A stretch of DNA of 64,000 nucleotides from Sulfurimonas sp. HSL-1656 (GTDB lineage Bacteria > Campylobacterota > Campylobacteria > Campylobacterales > Sulfurimonadaceae), in NCBI RefSeq assembly GCF_039645585.1, contig NZ_CP147915.1, positions 62,001-126,000 of the forward strand. Direction: 5' to 3'. Under the pieces are notes generated by a model. The model was not told where the DNA came from. It worked only from the letters and a program-made list of their open reading frames with translations, and searched no databases. Position numbers and translations under genes: made by a program. This document shows, one piece after another, positions 24,903 through 32,774 of this stretch; position 1 is the stretch's first letter; each line of letters begins with the position of its first letter.

Positions 24903-25310
24903 CTAGCAGAGCTCCGCTTTGACGATAGGCAGCAGCTCCCGCTCGATCAGGTCGAGGGTTTTGGCGTACTCCGCTTCGGCTTTACCCGAGGGGTCTTCGA
25001 AGCCGACGTGGATCGTCTTGACCGCTTTGGGGAACATTGGGCAGGTCTCTTTGGCGTTATCGCAAACGGTGACGACGAGGTCGAAAGCGTTGTTCAGAAC
25101 CGTTTCGATCACCTTGGAGTGGTACTCCTCTTTCCAATACCCTTTTGATTCAAGCAGGGCCTGCGCGTTGGGGTTGACTTTTCCGCTGGCCTTGACGCCG
25201 GAGCTGAACGCTTCGACGCAGTCGCCGAGCTTGGCGTTGATCAGCGCTTCGGCCATAATGGAGCGGCAGCTGTTACCGGTACAGAGGATCAGTACTTTTT
25301 TCTTGCTCAT
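24903..25310 (-). CDS. arsC: arsenate reductase, thioredoxin-coupled ArsC
   Basis: This 135-residue enzyme of the low-molecular-weight phosphatase fold reduces arsenate to arsenite. The P-loop CTGNSCRS holds Cys10, Cys15 and Arg16. The redox relay Cys82 and Cys89 lies in VCDNAKETCP. These three positions are the same as in the Staphylococcus-type enzyme, and the catalytic Asp lies in FEDPSG. This class is regenerated by thioredoxin, which fits the thioredoxin-like gene at the operon's end. The start overlaps the arsR stop by 4 nt. Confidence 0.95.
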   Translation of the reverse strand: MSKKKVLILCTGNSCRSIMAEALINAKLGDCVEAFSSGVKASGKVNPNAQALLESKGYWKEEYHSKVIETVLNNAFDLVVTVCDNAKETCPMFPKAVKTIHVGFEDPSGKAEAEYAKTLDLIERELLPIVKAELC

Positions 25311-25633
25311 AGCTTACATCCTTGGTCAGTTTCGGAGAGTTTTTGCAGTTTCGGCAGGGCGATGCCGAGGTGCCGGATCTCCTCCAGCGCTTCGCTGCGG
25401 AAGCGGTCCAGGGGAAAACGGATGGCATAGTAGGCCCAGGTCCCTTTGCGCTCGACCTTCAGGAATCCCGCCTCTTTGAGGATCTTGAGGTGGCGCGAGA
25501 GGCGCGACTGGATCATCTCCAGGGAGGATTGCAGGTCGCAGACGCAGAGCGGTCCGTGTTCGTCGAGGAAACGCAGGATCAGCACCCGCGTCTCGTCGTT
25601 GAGGGCCGCGACGCTTTTGAGGAAGACGTCCAT
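25307..25633 (-). CDS. arsR: ArsR-family arsenic-responsive repressor
   Basis: This 108-residue winged-helix repressor carries Cys30 and Cys32 in GPLCVCDLQSSL, the As(III)-binding pair at the start of the recognition region of classical ArsR proteins. The recognition helix is IQSRLSRHLKILKEAGF. As(III) binding should release it from an operator upstream of the operon, probably within 26095-26244. It sits second in the operon, 2 nt after the ArsI-like gene, and overlaps arsC. ATG 25633 starts the conserved domain; the frame is open further upstream, where it only shadows the neighbour. Confidence 0.93.
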   Translation of the reverse strand: MDVFLKSVAALNDETRVLILRFLDEHGPLCVCDLQSSLEMIQSRLSRHLKILKEAGFLKVERKGTWAYYAIRFPLDRFRSEALEEIRHLGIALPKLQKLSETDQGCKL

Positions 25634-25635
25634 GC

Positions 25636-26094
25636 TCAGCAGCAGCCCCCGGCCGTCGACCACTTGCCGTTTTCGGAGAAGGTCGGCTGGCAGCAGCCCA
25701 CCCCGCCGGTAAAGCTGTCGCCGCCGAACACCTCGATCTGCTCCATCGTATGGTAGTTCTCCCAGATGACCTCCTGGGGGTCCTGCACCCAGTATTTGTT
25801 CGATTCGGCGTAGCAGCACTGCGCGCCGCTCTGTTTCTCGCCCGCAATGCCCGCGGCGATCAGACGGGCCTCGGTCTCGGCGACGGCTTCGTCGCTGTCG
25901 AACTGCAGTCCCAGGTGGTTGAGCCCGCGCGTGCTTCTGCCTTTTGAGACGGCAAAGTTGACGGCGGGGTCGTCGATGAGCCACTGCAGGTAATCCGCTT
26001 TTTCCTTCGTCGGTTCCGTACCGAACAGGGCGGTGTAGAAGGCCCGGCTTTTGTCGAGATCGTCGACGGAGATATGGATATGGAGACGTTTCAT
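25636..26094 (-). CDS. arsI: ArsI/CadI-type vicinal-oxygen-chelate protein, probable C-As lyase
   Basis: This 152-residue VOC-fold protein has likely Fe(II) ligands His5 or His7, His60 (GLNHLGLQF) and Glu112 (EVIWENY). The vicinal pair Cys93-Cys94 in AQCCYAE matches the methylarsenite-binding pair of ArsI. A Cys-rich tail (GVGCCQP ... GGCC) follows. ArsI cleaves the C-As bond of trivalent organoarsenicals using O2; CadI is a cadmium-induced relative of less certain function. First gene of the operon. ATG 26094 begins the VOC fold; an earlier ATG adds 15 residues of non-family sequence. Confidence 0.85.
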   Translation of the reverse strand: MKRLHIHISVDDLDKSRAFYTALFGTEPTKEKADYLQWLIDDPAVNFAVSKGRSTRGLNHLGLQFDSDEAVAETEARLIAAGIAGEKQSGAQCCYAESNKYWVQDPQEVIWENYHTMEQIEVFGGDSFTGGVGCCQPTFSENGKWSTAGGCC

Positions 26095-26146
26095 GCTGTG
26101 TCCTTTTGCCGTTTGGATAGCAGCATTGTAGCCAATCAATTTACAA

Positions 26147-26158
26147 ATATCAAGATAT
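26147..26158. promoter_or_regulatory. dyad ATATC-AA-GATAT, candidate ArsR operator
   Basis: ATATCAAGATAT is a perfect 5-bp-arm dyad in the 150-bp divergent region between the ars operon and the DUF4395 gene, flanked by AATCAA (26134) and TTGATT (26160). Size and position fit an ArsR box controlling both directions. Confidence 0.45.
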
Positions 26159-26244
26159 ATTGATTTATCGGTCCAAATGTGCTATAGTTCCCGTCATTAA
26201 AGAGGCATCCGGTCATGATGCCTCTATTTTACAAGGAGAAAAGC

Positions 26245-26985
26245 GTGGATATTAAAAGCTTCTTCGCCTACGGTGAAAAGGTGCCCGGCTACGAGGTGGG
26301 CATGCTCAATGAAAGGGAGGCGCGCGCGGCGGCGGCGATTCTGTTTGTCGGCGCCTTCCTGGGGCTGACGAACGGGGTGATGCTGGGTACGGCGGTCTTT
26401 TCGAAGTACTTCGTGACCTTCTTCGCCGTCGACTTTACGCTGCGTATCATCCAGCCGCGCTATGCGCCCAGTCTGATGCTGGGGCGTTTTTTCGTGCGGA
26501 ACCAGAAGCCCGAGTACGTCGGGGCTGCGCAGAAGCGTTTCGCCTGGATCCTGGGCTTTCTGCTGGCATGGCCGATGTTCTACTACCTCGTCATCGACTT
26601 CCAGCCCAACCCGCTCAAGGTACTGGTGTGTCTCATCTGTATGGCGCTGCTCTTTTTTGAAGCGGCCTTCTCCATCTGCCTGGGGTGCAAGATCTTCGCC
26701 TGGATCAAACGCAAAGATCCGAAATACTGCCCGGGCGGCGTCTGCGAGATGAATTATAAAGAGCCCATCCAGACCTTCTCGCCGGCGCAGAAGCTCATCC
26801 TCGTCGCCACCGTGCTGGTCATGGGGTACGGCACCTACGCCTATTTCGCCAAGCTGCCCGACCGGACCATCTTTGTCAAAAAGATGAAAATGCTGATGAT
26901 GAGCCAGGCGGAGCTCGATGCGTTGGAGGCCGCCAAAGATCAGGCGGAAGAGGACGCCTTCTTCAGCGACGACGACGATTTCTGA
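26245..26985 (+). CDS. DUF4395-type membrane protein, GTG start
   Basis: This 246-residue integral membrane protein has four or so helices and conserved loops (FAVDFTLRIIQPRYAPSL, GAAQKRFAWILGF). Two Cys-bearing stretches, SICLGCKIFAW and KYCPGGVCEMN, follow, and the C-terminus is acidic. It matches the DUF4395 family, often next to thioredoxin-like genes. GTG 26245 is chosen because AAGGAG lies 8 nt upstream; the preceding in-frame ATGs have no such site. It heads a three-gene set with CcdA and a thioredoxin-like lipoprotein. A role in membrane thiol redox transfer is inferred. Confidence 0.78.
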   Translation: MDIKSFFAYGEKVPGYEVGMLNEREARAAAAILFVGAFLGLTNGVMLGTAVFSKYFVTFFAVDFTLRIIQPRYAPSLMLGRFFVRNQKPEYVGAAQKRFAWILGFLLAWPMFYYLVIDFQPNPLKVLVCLICMALLFFEAAFSICLGCKIFAWIKRKDPKYCPGGVCEMNYKEPIQTFSPAQKLILVATVLVMGYGTYAYFAKLPDRTIFVKKMKMLMMSQAELDALEAAKDQAEEDAFFSDDDDF

Positions 26986-26994
26986 TCCCGCCGG

Positions 26995-27702
26995 ATGATG
27001 CTTGAACAGAGCCTGGCCGAACTGGTCGGCCACTACGGTTTTATCGCCCTTGTTGCCTCCTTCGGCGTCGGGGTATTGACTTCGCTGGCGCCCTGTTCCA
27101 TCATCACGCTGCCGCTGCTCATCGGCAGCGTGCTCGGTCTGTCCGCGGAGATGACCCCGAGGCAGAAACAGCGCTTTACGTTTTTTTACTCCCTGCTCTT
27201 CGTCACCGGACTCGTTATCAGTTTTTCCCTGCTCATGCTGACGGTGGCCAAGGCCGGGGCGCTGCTCAGCGTCGCGCCCTTCTGGGCCTACGCGCTCGCT
27301 GCCGCGGCGACCTTCCTGGTCGCGGCCTATGCCATGGGGTGGCTGGGGCAGATCGACAAGGCGCTTATTGCCGGCCGGCTGCTGAAGTTCAAGCTGGCGG
27401 GCGCGCTGATTATCGGGATGCTCTTCGGCCTGGTCAGCACGCCGTGCGCTTCGGCGCCGCTGGCGGCCATCATCGCCGTGGCGGAACAGAGCGGCTGGGC
27501 CTACTCTTATGCCCTGGTGCTGCTCTTTGCGCTGGGGCACGGTCTATTGCTGCTGGCCGCGGGAATCTCCCTCGGTTTCGCCCAGCGGATGGCGTCGAGC
27601 CCGCTGTTGGCGAGAATCGCAAACGGGGTTAACGCCCTTTTCATCCTGCTGCTCGCCGCCATCGCGGTCTACCTGGCCTACCAGGCCTATCTTGTCTATT
27701 AG
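26995..27702 (+). CDS. CcdA/DsbD-family thiol-disulfide electron transporter
   Basis: This 235-residue membrane protein has six helices. The family's two membrane-embedded Cys are in LTSLAPCSIITLPLLIGS (about residue 35) and LVSTPCASAPLAAI (about residue 141). CcdA moves reducing equivalents from cytoplasmic thioredoxin to periplasmic thioredoxin-like acceptors. The acceptor is probably the next gene, 11 nt downstream. The start is ATG 26995 or the adjacent ATG 26998; no strong ribosome-binding site is seen, only 9 nt after the previous stop. Confidence 0.88.
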   Translation: MMLEQSLAELVGHYGFIALVASFGVGVLTSLAPCSIITLPLLIGSVLGLSAEMTPRQKQRFTFFYSLLFVTGLVISFSLLMLTVAKAGALLSVAPFWAYALAAAATFLVAAYAMGWLGQIDKALIAGRLLKFKLAGALIIGMLFGLVSTPCASAPLAAIIAVAEQSGWAYSYALVLLFALGHGLLLLAAGISLGFAQRMASSPLLARIANGVNALFILLLAAIAVYLAYQAYLVY

Positions 27703-27713
27703 TAGGGAGTGAT

Positions 27714-28112
27714 ATGTTTCGAATGTTCTTGCTGGGATTCGCGCTGCTGCTCGGCGGCTGCGGCCAGGAAAAAACTGTCCATGAGACGATGCTGAATGTA
27801 ACACCGTACAAGCTTGTCGCTCCGAAGATCGGCCGCGGCAAACCGGTGCTGCTTGAACTGGGATCGACGTCGTGCCGGAGCTGTGAAGATATGGCGCGCA
27901 CGCTGTACAGAATCAAAAAAGAGCATCCGCGCAGTGGCATCTACTTTATCGACATCCGGCGCGAACGCCACGTCGCGGTGCAGTACGATGTCCGCATGAT
28001 GCCGACCCAGGTGATCCTCGACGGCAGCGGGCAGGTCGTCTATAGGCATATCGGACCTGCGGCGGCGAAGGAGCTCACCGAAACGCTCACGCGCTTCGGT
28101 GTTCTGCGGTAG
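27714..28112 (+). CDS. thioredoxin-fold lipoprotein
   Basis: This 132-residue exported protein has lipobox LLLGGC and a thioredoxin core with active site CRSC (LELGSTSCRSCEDMARTL). The partner cis-Pro lies in DVRMMPTQVIL. It is likely membrane-anchored in the periplasm, taking electrons from CcdA. AGGGAG precedes the ATG. Its stop directly abuts the stop of the converging NUDIX gene (28112/28113). Its periplasmic client is unknown; the nearby ars operon suggests, but does not show, a link to arsenic or thiol stress. Confidence 0.85.
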   Translation: MFRMFLLGFALLLGGCGQEKTVHETMLNVTPYKLVAPKIGRGKPVLLELGSTSCRSCEDMARTLYRIKKEHPRSGIYFIDIRRERHVAVQYDVRMMPTQVILDGSGQVVYRHIGPAAAKELTETLTRFGVLR

Positions 28113-28679
28113 TCACTCCTTCGCGAAAAACCAGTAAAACGCGAACATCAGCCCCGGGGTTTTCGCCCTGTTTTCATCAAAAACAAAGGCGTTAGCCTCC
28201 GTGAGCGGGACCCACTCCAAGATGATCTCCTCCGTATGGATGCCGCCGCCGTCGTGGACACGCATCGTCTCGTCGATTTCGGCAAAGTAGAGGTGCTGCT
28301 GCCCGCCGGAGATACCGACGTTGGTGAAGAAGGAGGTGATCTTCTCGATCTTTTCCGGCGGGACGTCGTAGCCGCACTCCTCGTCGATCTCCTCCTTGGC
28401 GATCTGGAGCAGGGGGGCCTTTTTGTCGACGATCCCGGCGCAGAGCTCGTATGTGAACAAGTGTTCAGGGTGGTTCATGTGGACCGGGGGACGGAACTGT
28501 TTGACGAGGAGGAAGGCCTCACGTTCGGTATGGTAGAGCAGGACGGCGACGCTGTCGTGGCTCTTGACGGCCTCCCAGCTCAGCTCGCGGCCGTTTTGCG
28601 TATAGAGGATGCGGACGGGGCGCACAAACGCCGGCGCTTCCAGGGGGATCGTCTCAAAGCGGGTAATCTTGAATGGCAT
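28113..28679 (-). CDS. NUDIX hydrolase, NUDT14/UDP-sugar diphosphatase-like
   Basis: This 188-residue NUDIX protein has the box ELCAGIVDKKAPLLQIAKEE followed by IDEECGYD. The usual first Glu is Ala and the Arg is Glu, while the metal-binding EExG core is kept. The AG(I/L)VD start and overall form resemble NUDT14-type UDP-sugar/ADP-sugar pyrophosphatases, so nucleotide-sugar hydrolysis is the best guess. No Shine-Dalgarno precedes ATG 28679; a -10 hexamer lies 6 nt upstream. Confidence 0.82.
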   Translation of the reverse strand: MPFKITRFETIPLEAPAFVRPVRILYTQNGRELSWEAVKSHDSVAVLLYHTEREAFLLVKQFRPPVHMNHPEHLFTYELCAGIVDKKAPLLQIAKEEIDEECGYDVPPEKIEKITSFFTNVGISGGQQHLYFAEIDETMRVHDGGGIHTEEIILEWVPLTEANAFVFDENRAKTPGLMFAFYWFFAKE

Positions 28680-28685
28680 GTTACA

Positions 28686-28691
28686 ATCATA
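28686..28691 (-). promoter_or_regulatory. -10 hexamer TATGAT 6 nt before the NUDIX start
   Basis: On the minus strand TATGAT is followed by TGTAAC and then the ATG. The transcription start should fall on the ATG, so the mRNA is probably leaderless. Confidence 0.45.
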
Positions 28692-28786
28692 TAAAGCAAA
28701 GCTTAAATTGATGCCAGCGTTTCAAAAGCGCTAGACATGTTGGCGTTTGGCTACTACAATGCCCCCATTATTCCAGAGGAGAAGCC

Positions 28787-29578
28787 ATGGTCCCGACACA
28801 AGAGGAGCTTGACGCATTCGTCCGCGAACGGTTTTTCTGCCACTTCGGCCACGAGGATGAAACAAAACTCGCGCGCGCCGTGGAGGAGTACCGAGCCGTC
28901 AAGGCGTTCCGCGTCAACGAGAATATCCATGAGACCGGTCAGAAGCTCTCGGTTGAGGGGCACTATGTCATGCGCCTCTATGCGATGTTCTATATGGGGC
29001 AGGTACTCGACGCGCTCAAAATCGACCGCGAAGACCCCAACGTGATGGAGGACGCCGCCTGCGGCAACATCGGGACGGCGGGGCGCATCGCGAAGATGTA
29101 TACCGGGGCTATGCCCGAGGATGAGCGCGAACTGATGAGCGGCCGCTGGAACCCCGAACCGCGCATGGCGACCTTCCCCAATAACGCGAAGACACACGAG
29201 CCCGTCTTTGTCACGACGCAGCTCGATGCCGTCTGCAGTCACCACTTCATCCGGTTCGGGCAGGACCAGGCGGACACGGGCTCCGTGGTCGTCGTCGGCT
29301 ACATCCCGCGTGAGAAGCTCGGCGGCATCAGCAAGATCAACCGCTTCGTCAACTGGTGCGCCCGCCGCGGCTGGCTGCAGGAGGACCTGACCCGCTATAT
29401 CGGCAACAAGATCCTGCAGGTTTTCGAGACGGACTCCGTCTATGTCGGCCTTTTCAACCTCAAACACGGCTGTACGGCCTTCCGGGGGGCGTGTGATATC
29501 AACGCCTCTACGTCCACGACCTACGTGACCGGCGCGTTCGAAAAAGACCGCAGCCTGATCCCGTTGAAGTTCCAGTGA
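28787..29578 (+). CDS. GTP cyclohydrolase I-like (FolE family, divergent)
   Basis: This 263-residue protein is related to GTP cyclohydrolase I, which makes dihydroneopterin triphosphate for folate and for queuosine. Zinc ligands are visible in AVCSHHFIRF and HGCTAFRGACD. The chain is longer than typical FolE, and the HH motif is VCSHHF instead of the common MCEHHL, so it is a divergent branch. GAGGAG precedes the ATG and TACAAT lies at 28755-28760. It is followed 10 nt later by QueD, which uses its product, supporting a role in queuosine synthesis. Confidence 0.82.
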   Translation: MVPTQEELDAFVRERFFCHFGHEDETKLARAVEEYRAVKAFRVNENIHETGQKLSVEGHYVMRLYAMFYMGQVLDALKIDREDPNVMEDAACGNIGTAGRIAKMYTGAMPEDERELMSGRWNPEPRMATFPNNAKTHEPVFVTTQLDAVCSHHFIRFGQDQADTGSVVVVGYIPREKLGGISKINRFVNWCARRGWLQEDLTRYIGNKILQVFETDSVYVGLFNLKHGCTAFRGACDINASTSTTYVTGAFEKDRSLIPLKFQ

Positions 29579-29588
29579 GGCGGACGGT

Positions 29589-30140
29589 ATGACATGGATT
29601 ATCGATAAACAGTTCGATTTTTGTTACGGCCACCGGGTCTGGTCGCAGAGCCTCGAGACGGAGTACAGCCTCGACGACTGCCTGATGTGCCGCCACCTGC
29701 ACGGCCACCAGGGGCGGATCAAGATCTTCCTCGCCGCGGAGACGCTGCAAAACGGGATGGTGACCGACTTCAAGCATCTCAACTGGTTTAAGCAGTGGCT
29801 CGACGCGACCCTGGACCACAAGTTCATCATCGACCGCAACGACCCGCTCTTCCCCGACATGATGTCGCATTACTGCGCGGAGGGCAAAATGGACGACGCC
29901 CGTTTCTTCCTGCACGACGAAGGGTACTGGACACCGCGGCTGGAAGTCGTCGACGGCGAGATCGGCGCGATACGCGAAAAATACGAGGGGATGGTCATCG
30001 TCGATTTCGTCCCCACCAGCGAACAGCTGACCGCGTGGATGCTTAAGATCGTACAGAAAAAGATGGCGCCGCTGGGCATCAGGGTGAACTCCGTCGAATT
30101 CTGGGAGACGCCGAAATCACACTGTGAAATAAAAGCATAG
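29589..30140 (+). CDS. queD: 6-carboxytetrahydropterin synthase (QueD)
   Basis: This 183-residue enzyme of the PTPS/QueD family makes 6-carboxytetrahydropterin, the first committed queuosine precursor. Zinc-binding His residues are seen in CYGHRVW and CRHLHGHQG, and the catalytic Cys probably lies in CLMCRHLHGH. Also visible are VTDFKHLNWF and LDHKFIIDRNDPL. It is longer than the usual 120-150 residues because of an insertion around ALGIRVNSVEF and the MMSHYCAEGKMDDARF segment. Paired with the FolE-like gene upstream. Confidence 0.88.
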   Translation: MTWIIDKQFDFCYGHRVWSQSLETEYSLDDCLMCRHLHGHQGRIKIFLAAETLQNGMVTDFKHLNWFKQWLDATLDHKFIIDRNDPLFPDMMSHYCAEGKMDDARFFLHDEGYWTPRLEVVDGEIGAIREKYEGMVIVDFVPTSEQLTAWMLKIVQKKMAPLGIRVNSVEFWETPKSHCEIKA

Positions 30141-30182
30141 TTGAAAGGTGCACCCGGGGGGTGCGACAAAGAAGGAAAAACA

Positions 30183-30244
30183 CTGTATCCGGGAGTAAAA
30201 AGGAGTTTCAAAAACAGGAGGGTTCGTGAAAAAACCGGATACAG
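30183..30244. repeat. 10-bp perfect inverted repeat in a structured intergenic island
   Basis: CTGTATCCGG (30183-30192) and CCGGATACAG (30235-30244) are exact inverted copies 42 nt apart. Between them lie two Shine-Dalgarno-like runs (AAAGGAG, AGGAGG) and a GTG at 30226 with a weak frame that runs into the antisense of the flotillin gene. GCACCC-GGG-GGGTGC (30150-30164) is another hairpin. No gene is supported in 30141-30364. Confidence 0.5.
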
Positions 30245-30335
30245 CTATAGGCATCATAGCGCTTTGGACGCAATGTTGCCCCTGCTTTTTCCGTTGGATG
30301 AAAAAAATTAATATTTTTTCAGGTTTCAGCGCCGT

Positions 30336-30360
30336 CCCCTGCCGAAGAGAGGGGCTTTTG
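30336..30360 (+). terminator. stem-loop with short T-run
   Basis: CCCCT (30336-30340) pairs with AGGGG (30350-30354), followed by CTTTTG on the plus strand. It may end transcription coming from the folE-like/queD genes. The AT-rich near-palindrome at 30298-30320 lies just before it. Confidence 0.4.
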
Positions 30361-30364
30361 ATGC

Positions 30365-32101
30365 TTATGCGCCCTTTGTTCCTTCAGCTTCCACGGTTTC
30401 TGCCGTTTCAACGTCTGCCGTCGCGGTTTCGCCTGCTGCGCTGACCAGTCCCGCTTTTTTGGCAATACCTGCTACATCATTCAAAGCACCCAGGCCGAGC
30501 CCGCCGATGAGGTCATCGAGCAGGGGCGAGTGGGCTTTGTATTTGAGCGCGCTGCTGACAAGCTGGTCGGAGAGGCTTCCGCTGCTGCTTTCCCCCTGAA
30601 GGCCGCCGGAGGCTCCGGTCTGAAGTCCGTTGACATCGACGATCTTGATGGAGTCGATATGCTCCATCGGTCTGACGCTTTCGGCGATGATGGCCGGCAG
30701 CGACTCGATCAGTTTCGTCTGGATCTGCAGCGTGATCTGATCGAGGCTGAGGATATTGGCCGCTTCGTTGAGTTTGCGGCGTCCCTCTGCCTCGGCCTCA
30801 AGGTCGGCCTGTTTCGCCTTGGCGACCGTCGTGATAGCGTCGGCCTCACCCTGGGCGGCGATACGCTTGGCTTCAGCGGTGTCTTCCGCCGCCGTTTTTT
30901 CCGCTTCGGCCGCAACTTTGATGCCGACGGCATCCTCTTCCGCTTCCTGTTCGGCCTTGACGATCGCGATGGCTTTGGCGCGGTTCGCTTCGGCGACCTG
31001 CTTGACGGTGACGACGTTCTCTTCGGCCCTGACCTGATCGGCGCGCGCTTCGTCTGCCTCGGCCCGGGCTTTGGATTCCGCCTTGGATTTTTCGGAGATC
31101 TCGATCTCTTTGGACTGTTCGGCTATCTTGATCGCTTTTTGCTTCTCGATATCGGCCTGCCGGATCAGCTTCTCTTTCTCGATGCGTTTGGATTCGGTGA
31201 TCTTCTCGTTTTCGATTCGGGTCTGCTCAATGGCCTCTTTGGCCTCGATCTCCGCATTTTCCGCCTGGCGCCGTTTGTCGGCTTCCTCTTTCTTTGTCTG
31301 CGCATCAATGTCGGCCTTGCGGACGGCGATTTCGCGCCGCTGGTCCATGGACGCGTACTCCTGCTCGCGTTCAATTTCAAGGCTCAGGCGCTCCGCCTCG
31401 AGGTTTTTCTGCTCGATCTGGATGCGGGTGTCCTGCTCGATGTCATTGCGGGCCTTGCGGCGCTCTTCGATCTCTTTGGTCAGCAGCAGCAGACCCTGGG
31501 CATCGAAGGCGTTGTCGGGGTTGAAGAAGTTTTTGCTGGTCTGGTCGAGCCCGGTCAGGGAGACGGTTTCCAGTTCAAGCCCGTTCTTGATCAGATCCTC
31601 GGCGACGTTGCCCTGGACCTTCTGGACGAAATCGGCACGCTTTTCATGAAGGTCTTTCATGCTCATCTCGGCCGCGACGGAGCGCAGAGCGTCGACGAAT
31701 TTCCCTTCGATCAGCGATTTGAGCTCGACGGGTTTCATGGTCCGTTCACCGAGGGTCTGGGCCGCACGCGCGATGCTGTCCGCATCGGGTTTGACGCGGA
31801 CGAAGAACTCCGCCAGCACGTCGACGCGCATCCGGTCGCCGGTGATCAGCGCGTCGTTCTTTTCGCGGCGGACTTCCAGGCGCAGTGTCTGCATATTGAC
31901 GAGGGTGATCTCGTGGAAGACCGGCAGGACGATCGCACCGCCGTCGCGGATAACTTTCTCACCGCCGAAGCCCGTCCGTACGAAAGCCTGTTCTTTGGTG
32001 GCGCGGGTATAGAGGCGCGCCACGATCAGGCCGATCGCGAGCAGTGCGACGAGTGCCACGGAGGGAATGATGACATACATAAGATCAAGGTCGAGGTTCA
32101 T
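30365..32101 (-). CDS. flotillin-like SPFH protein (YqiK/FloT type)
   Basis: This 578-residue membrane-anchored scaffold protein has an N-terminal hairpin helix (about residues 8-30) and an SPFH/band-7 domain (VRTGFGGEKVIRDGGAIVLP to about residue 210). A very long coiled coil rich in Glu/Ala/Lys follows (about 215-470) with the flotillin EA repeats, then a disordered tail. Flotillins organise membrane microdomains. It is the third gene of the set PspA-like, YqiJ-like, flotillin, read from 33414 downward, with AGGAG before its ATG. The set resembles the E. coli yqiJK pair. Confidence 0.9.
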   Translation of the reverse strand: MNLDLDLMYVIIPSVALVALLAIGLIVARLYTRATKEQAFVRTGFGGEKVIRDGGAIVLPVFHEITLVNMQTLRLEVRREKNDALITGDRMRVDVLAEFFVRVKPDADSIARAAQTLGERTMKPVELKSLIEGKFVDALRSVAAEMSMKDLHEKRADFVQKVQGNVAEDLIKNGLELETVSLTGLDQTSKNFFNPDNAFDAQGLLLLTKEIEERRKARNDIEQDTRIQIEQKNLEAERLSLEIEREQEYASMDQRREIAVRKADIDAQTKKEEADKRRQAENAEIEAKEAIEQTRIENEKITESKRIEKEKLIRQADIEKQKAIKIAEQSKEIEISEKSKAESKARAEADEARADQVRAEENVVTVKQVAEANRAKAIAIVKAEQEAEEDAVGIKVAAEAEKTAAEDTAEAKRIAAQGEADAITTVAKAKQADLEAEAEGRRKLNEAANILSLDQITLQIQTKLIESLPAIIAESVRPMEHIDSIKIVDVNGLQTGASGGLQGESSSGSLSDQLVSSALKYKAHSPLLDDLIGGLGLGALNDVAGIAKKAGLVSAAGETATADVETAETVEAEGTKGA

Positions 32102-32129
32102 TAGATAACTCCTTTTTTTTGTTTTTGGG

Positions 32130-32774
32130 CTACTGTTCGTCTTTGATGGCGAGATAGCCGATACTTGTCTTTTCCGAGAGGATCAGACGGTCCTGCGGGG
32201 TGAACTCCACGCCCGTTTCATCCGGCTCGACCATGACATAGTGCGTCTGGCCGAAACGGTCGGTGAATTTGGCTTCCGCAGGGGCTCCCTGCCTGGCGGT
32301 ACCGAGGGTGATGACGGCGCTCTTGCCGATGAAGTCCTCCGCGCTGATCGCGCTTGTTTCATCTTTGGGCAGGATGCGCGCCATGAGCGCGGTAAACCCG
32401 CGCGTAAAAGGCAGGGATGCGAAAAGGGCCGCCGCCACGGCGATCAGCGAGGGGAGGTAGAAGCCGAGCAGGCCGTGGATAAACGCCTGCATGGTCATCC
32501 CCGTCAGACCGAATGCCGTCAGAAAACAGACCAGAATGATCAGCACCGGGACCCGCCCGTAGTACATCCATCCGAGCAGTTTGGTGAAAAGCCCCGTACT
32601 GGAGGCATCCGGTGGATTGATATCGAAATCGATATCGGGCAGGAGCGATTCGATCACCTCTGAGAGGCCCGCCCCGATGAGCATCCCGACCCCTTCGAGC
32701 AGGGCAATGGCGAACATGATGCCTATTGCCACGGTGAAGGGGAATACGCCGCCGGCGAAGAGGAACTCAGTCAT
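32130..32774 (-). CDS. YqiJ-like membrane protein with OB-fold/NfeD-like tail
   Basis: This 214-residue protein has three membrane regions (about residues 10-40, 72-90, 97-125) and a C-terminal small beta domain (FIGKSAVITLGTARQGAPAE to IGYLAIKDEQ) like the OB-fold domain of YqiJ/NfeD partners of flotillins. It overlaps the PspA-like gene by 8 nt and lies 28 nt before the flotillin gene. NfeD-type proteins bind flotillins; here it is probably the membrane partner of the next gene product. Confidence 0.82.
   Translation of the reverse strand: MTEFLFAGGVFPFTVAIGIMFAIALLEGVGMLIGAGLSEVIESLLPDIDFDINPPDASSTGLFTKLLGWMYYGRVPVLIILVCFLTAFGLTGMTMQAFIHGLLGFYLPSLIAVAAALFASLPFTRGFTALMARILPKDETSAISAEDFIGKSAVITLGTARQGAPAEAKFTDRFGQTHYVMVEPDETGVEFTPQDRLILSEKTSIGYLAIKDEQ

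Noticed and set aside
25636-25984. N-terminal extension of ArsR up to 225 residues
   Set aside because: The extension is the shadow of the ArsI-like gene; ArsR starts at 25633 with the normal 108-residue form.
30226-30444. 72-codon frame starting GTG after AGGAGG, with a KKPDTAIGIIALW start
   Set aside because: The start signal is good, but two thirds of the frame is antisense to the flotillin tail or AT-rich repeat sequence, and the product is not protein-like. Kept only as part of the structured-island finding.
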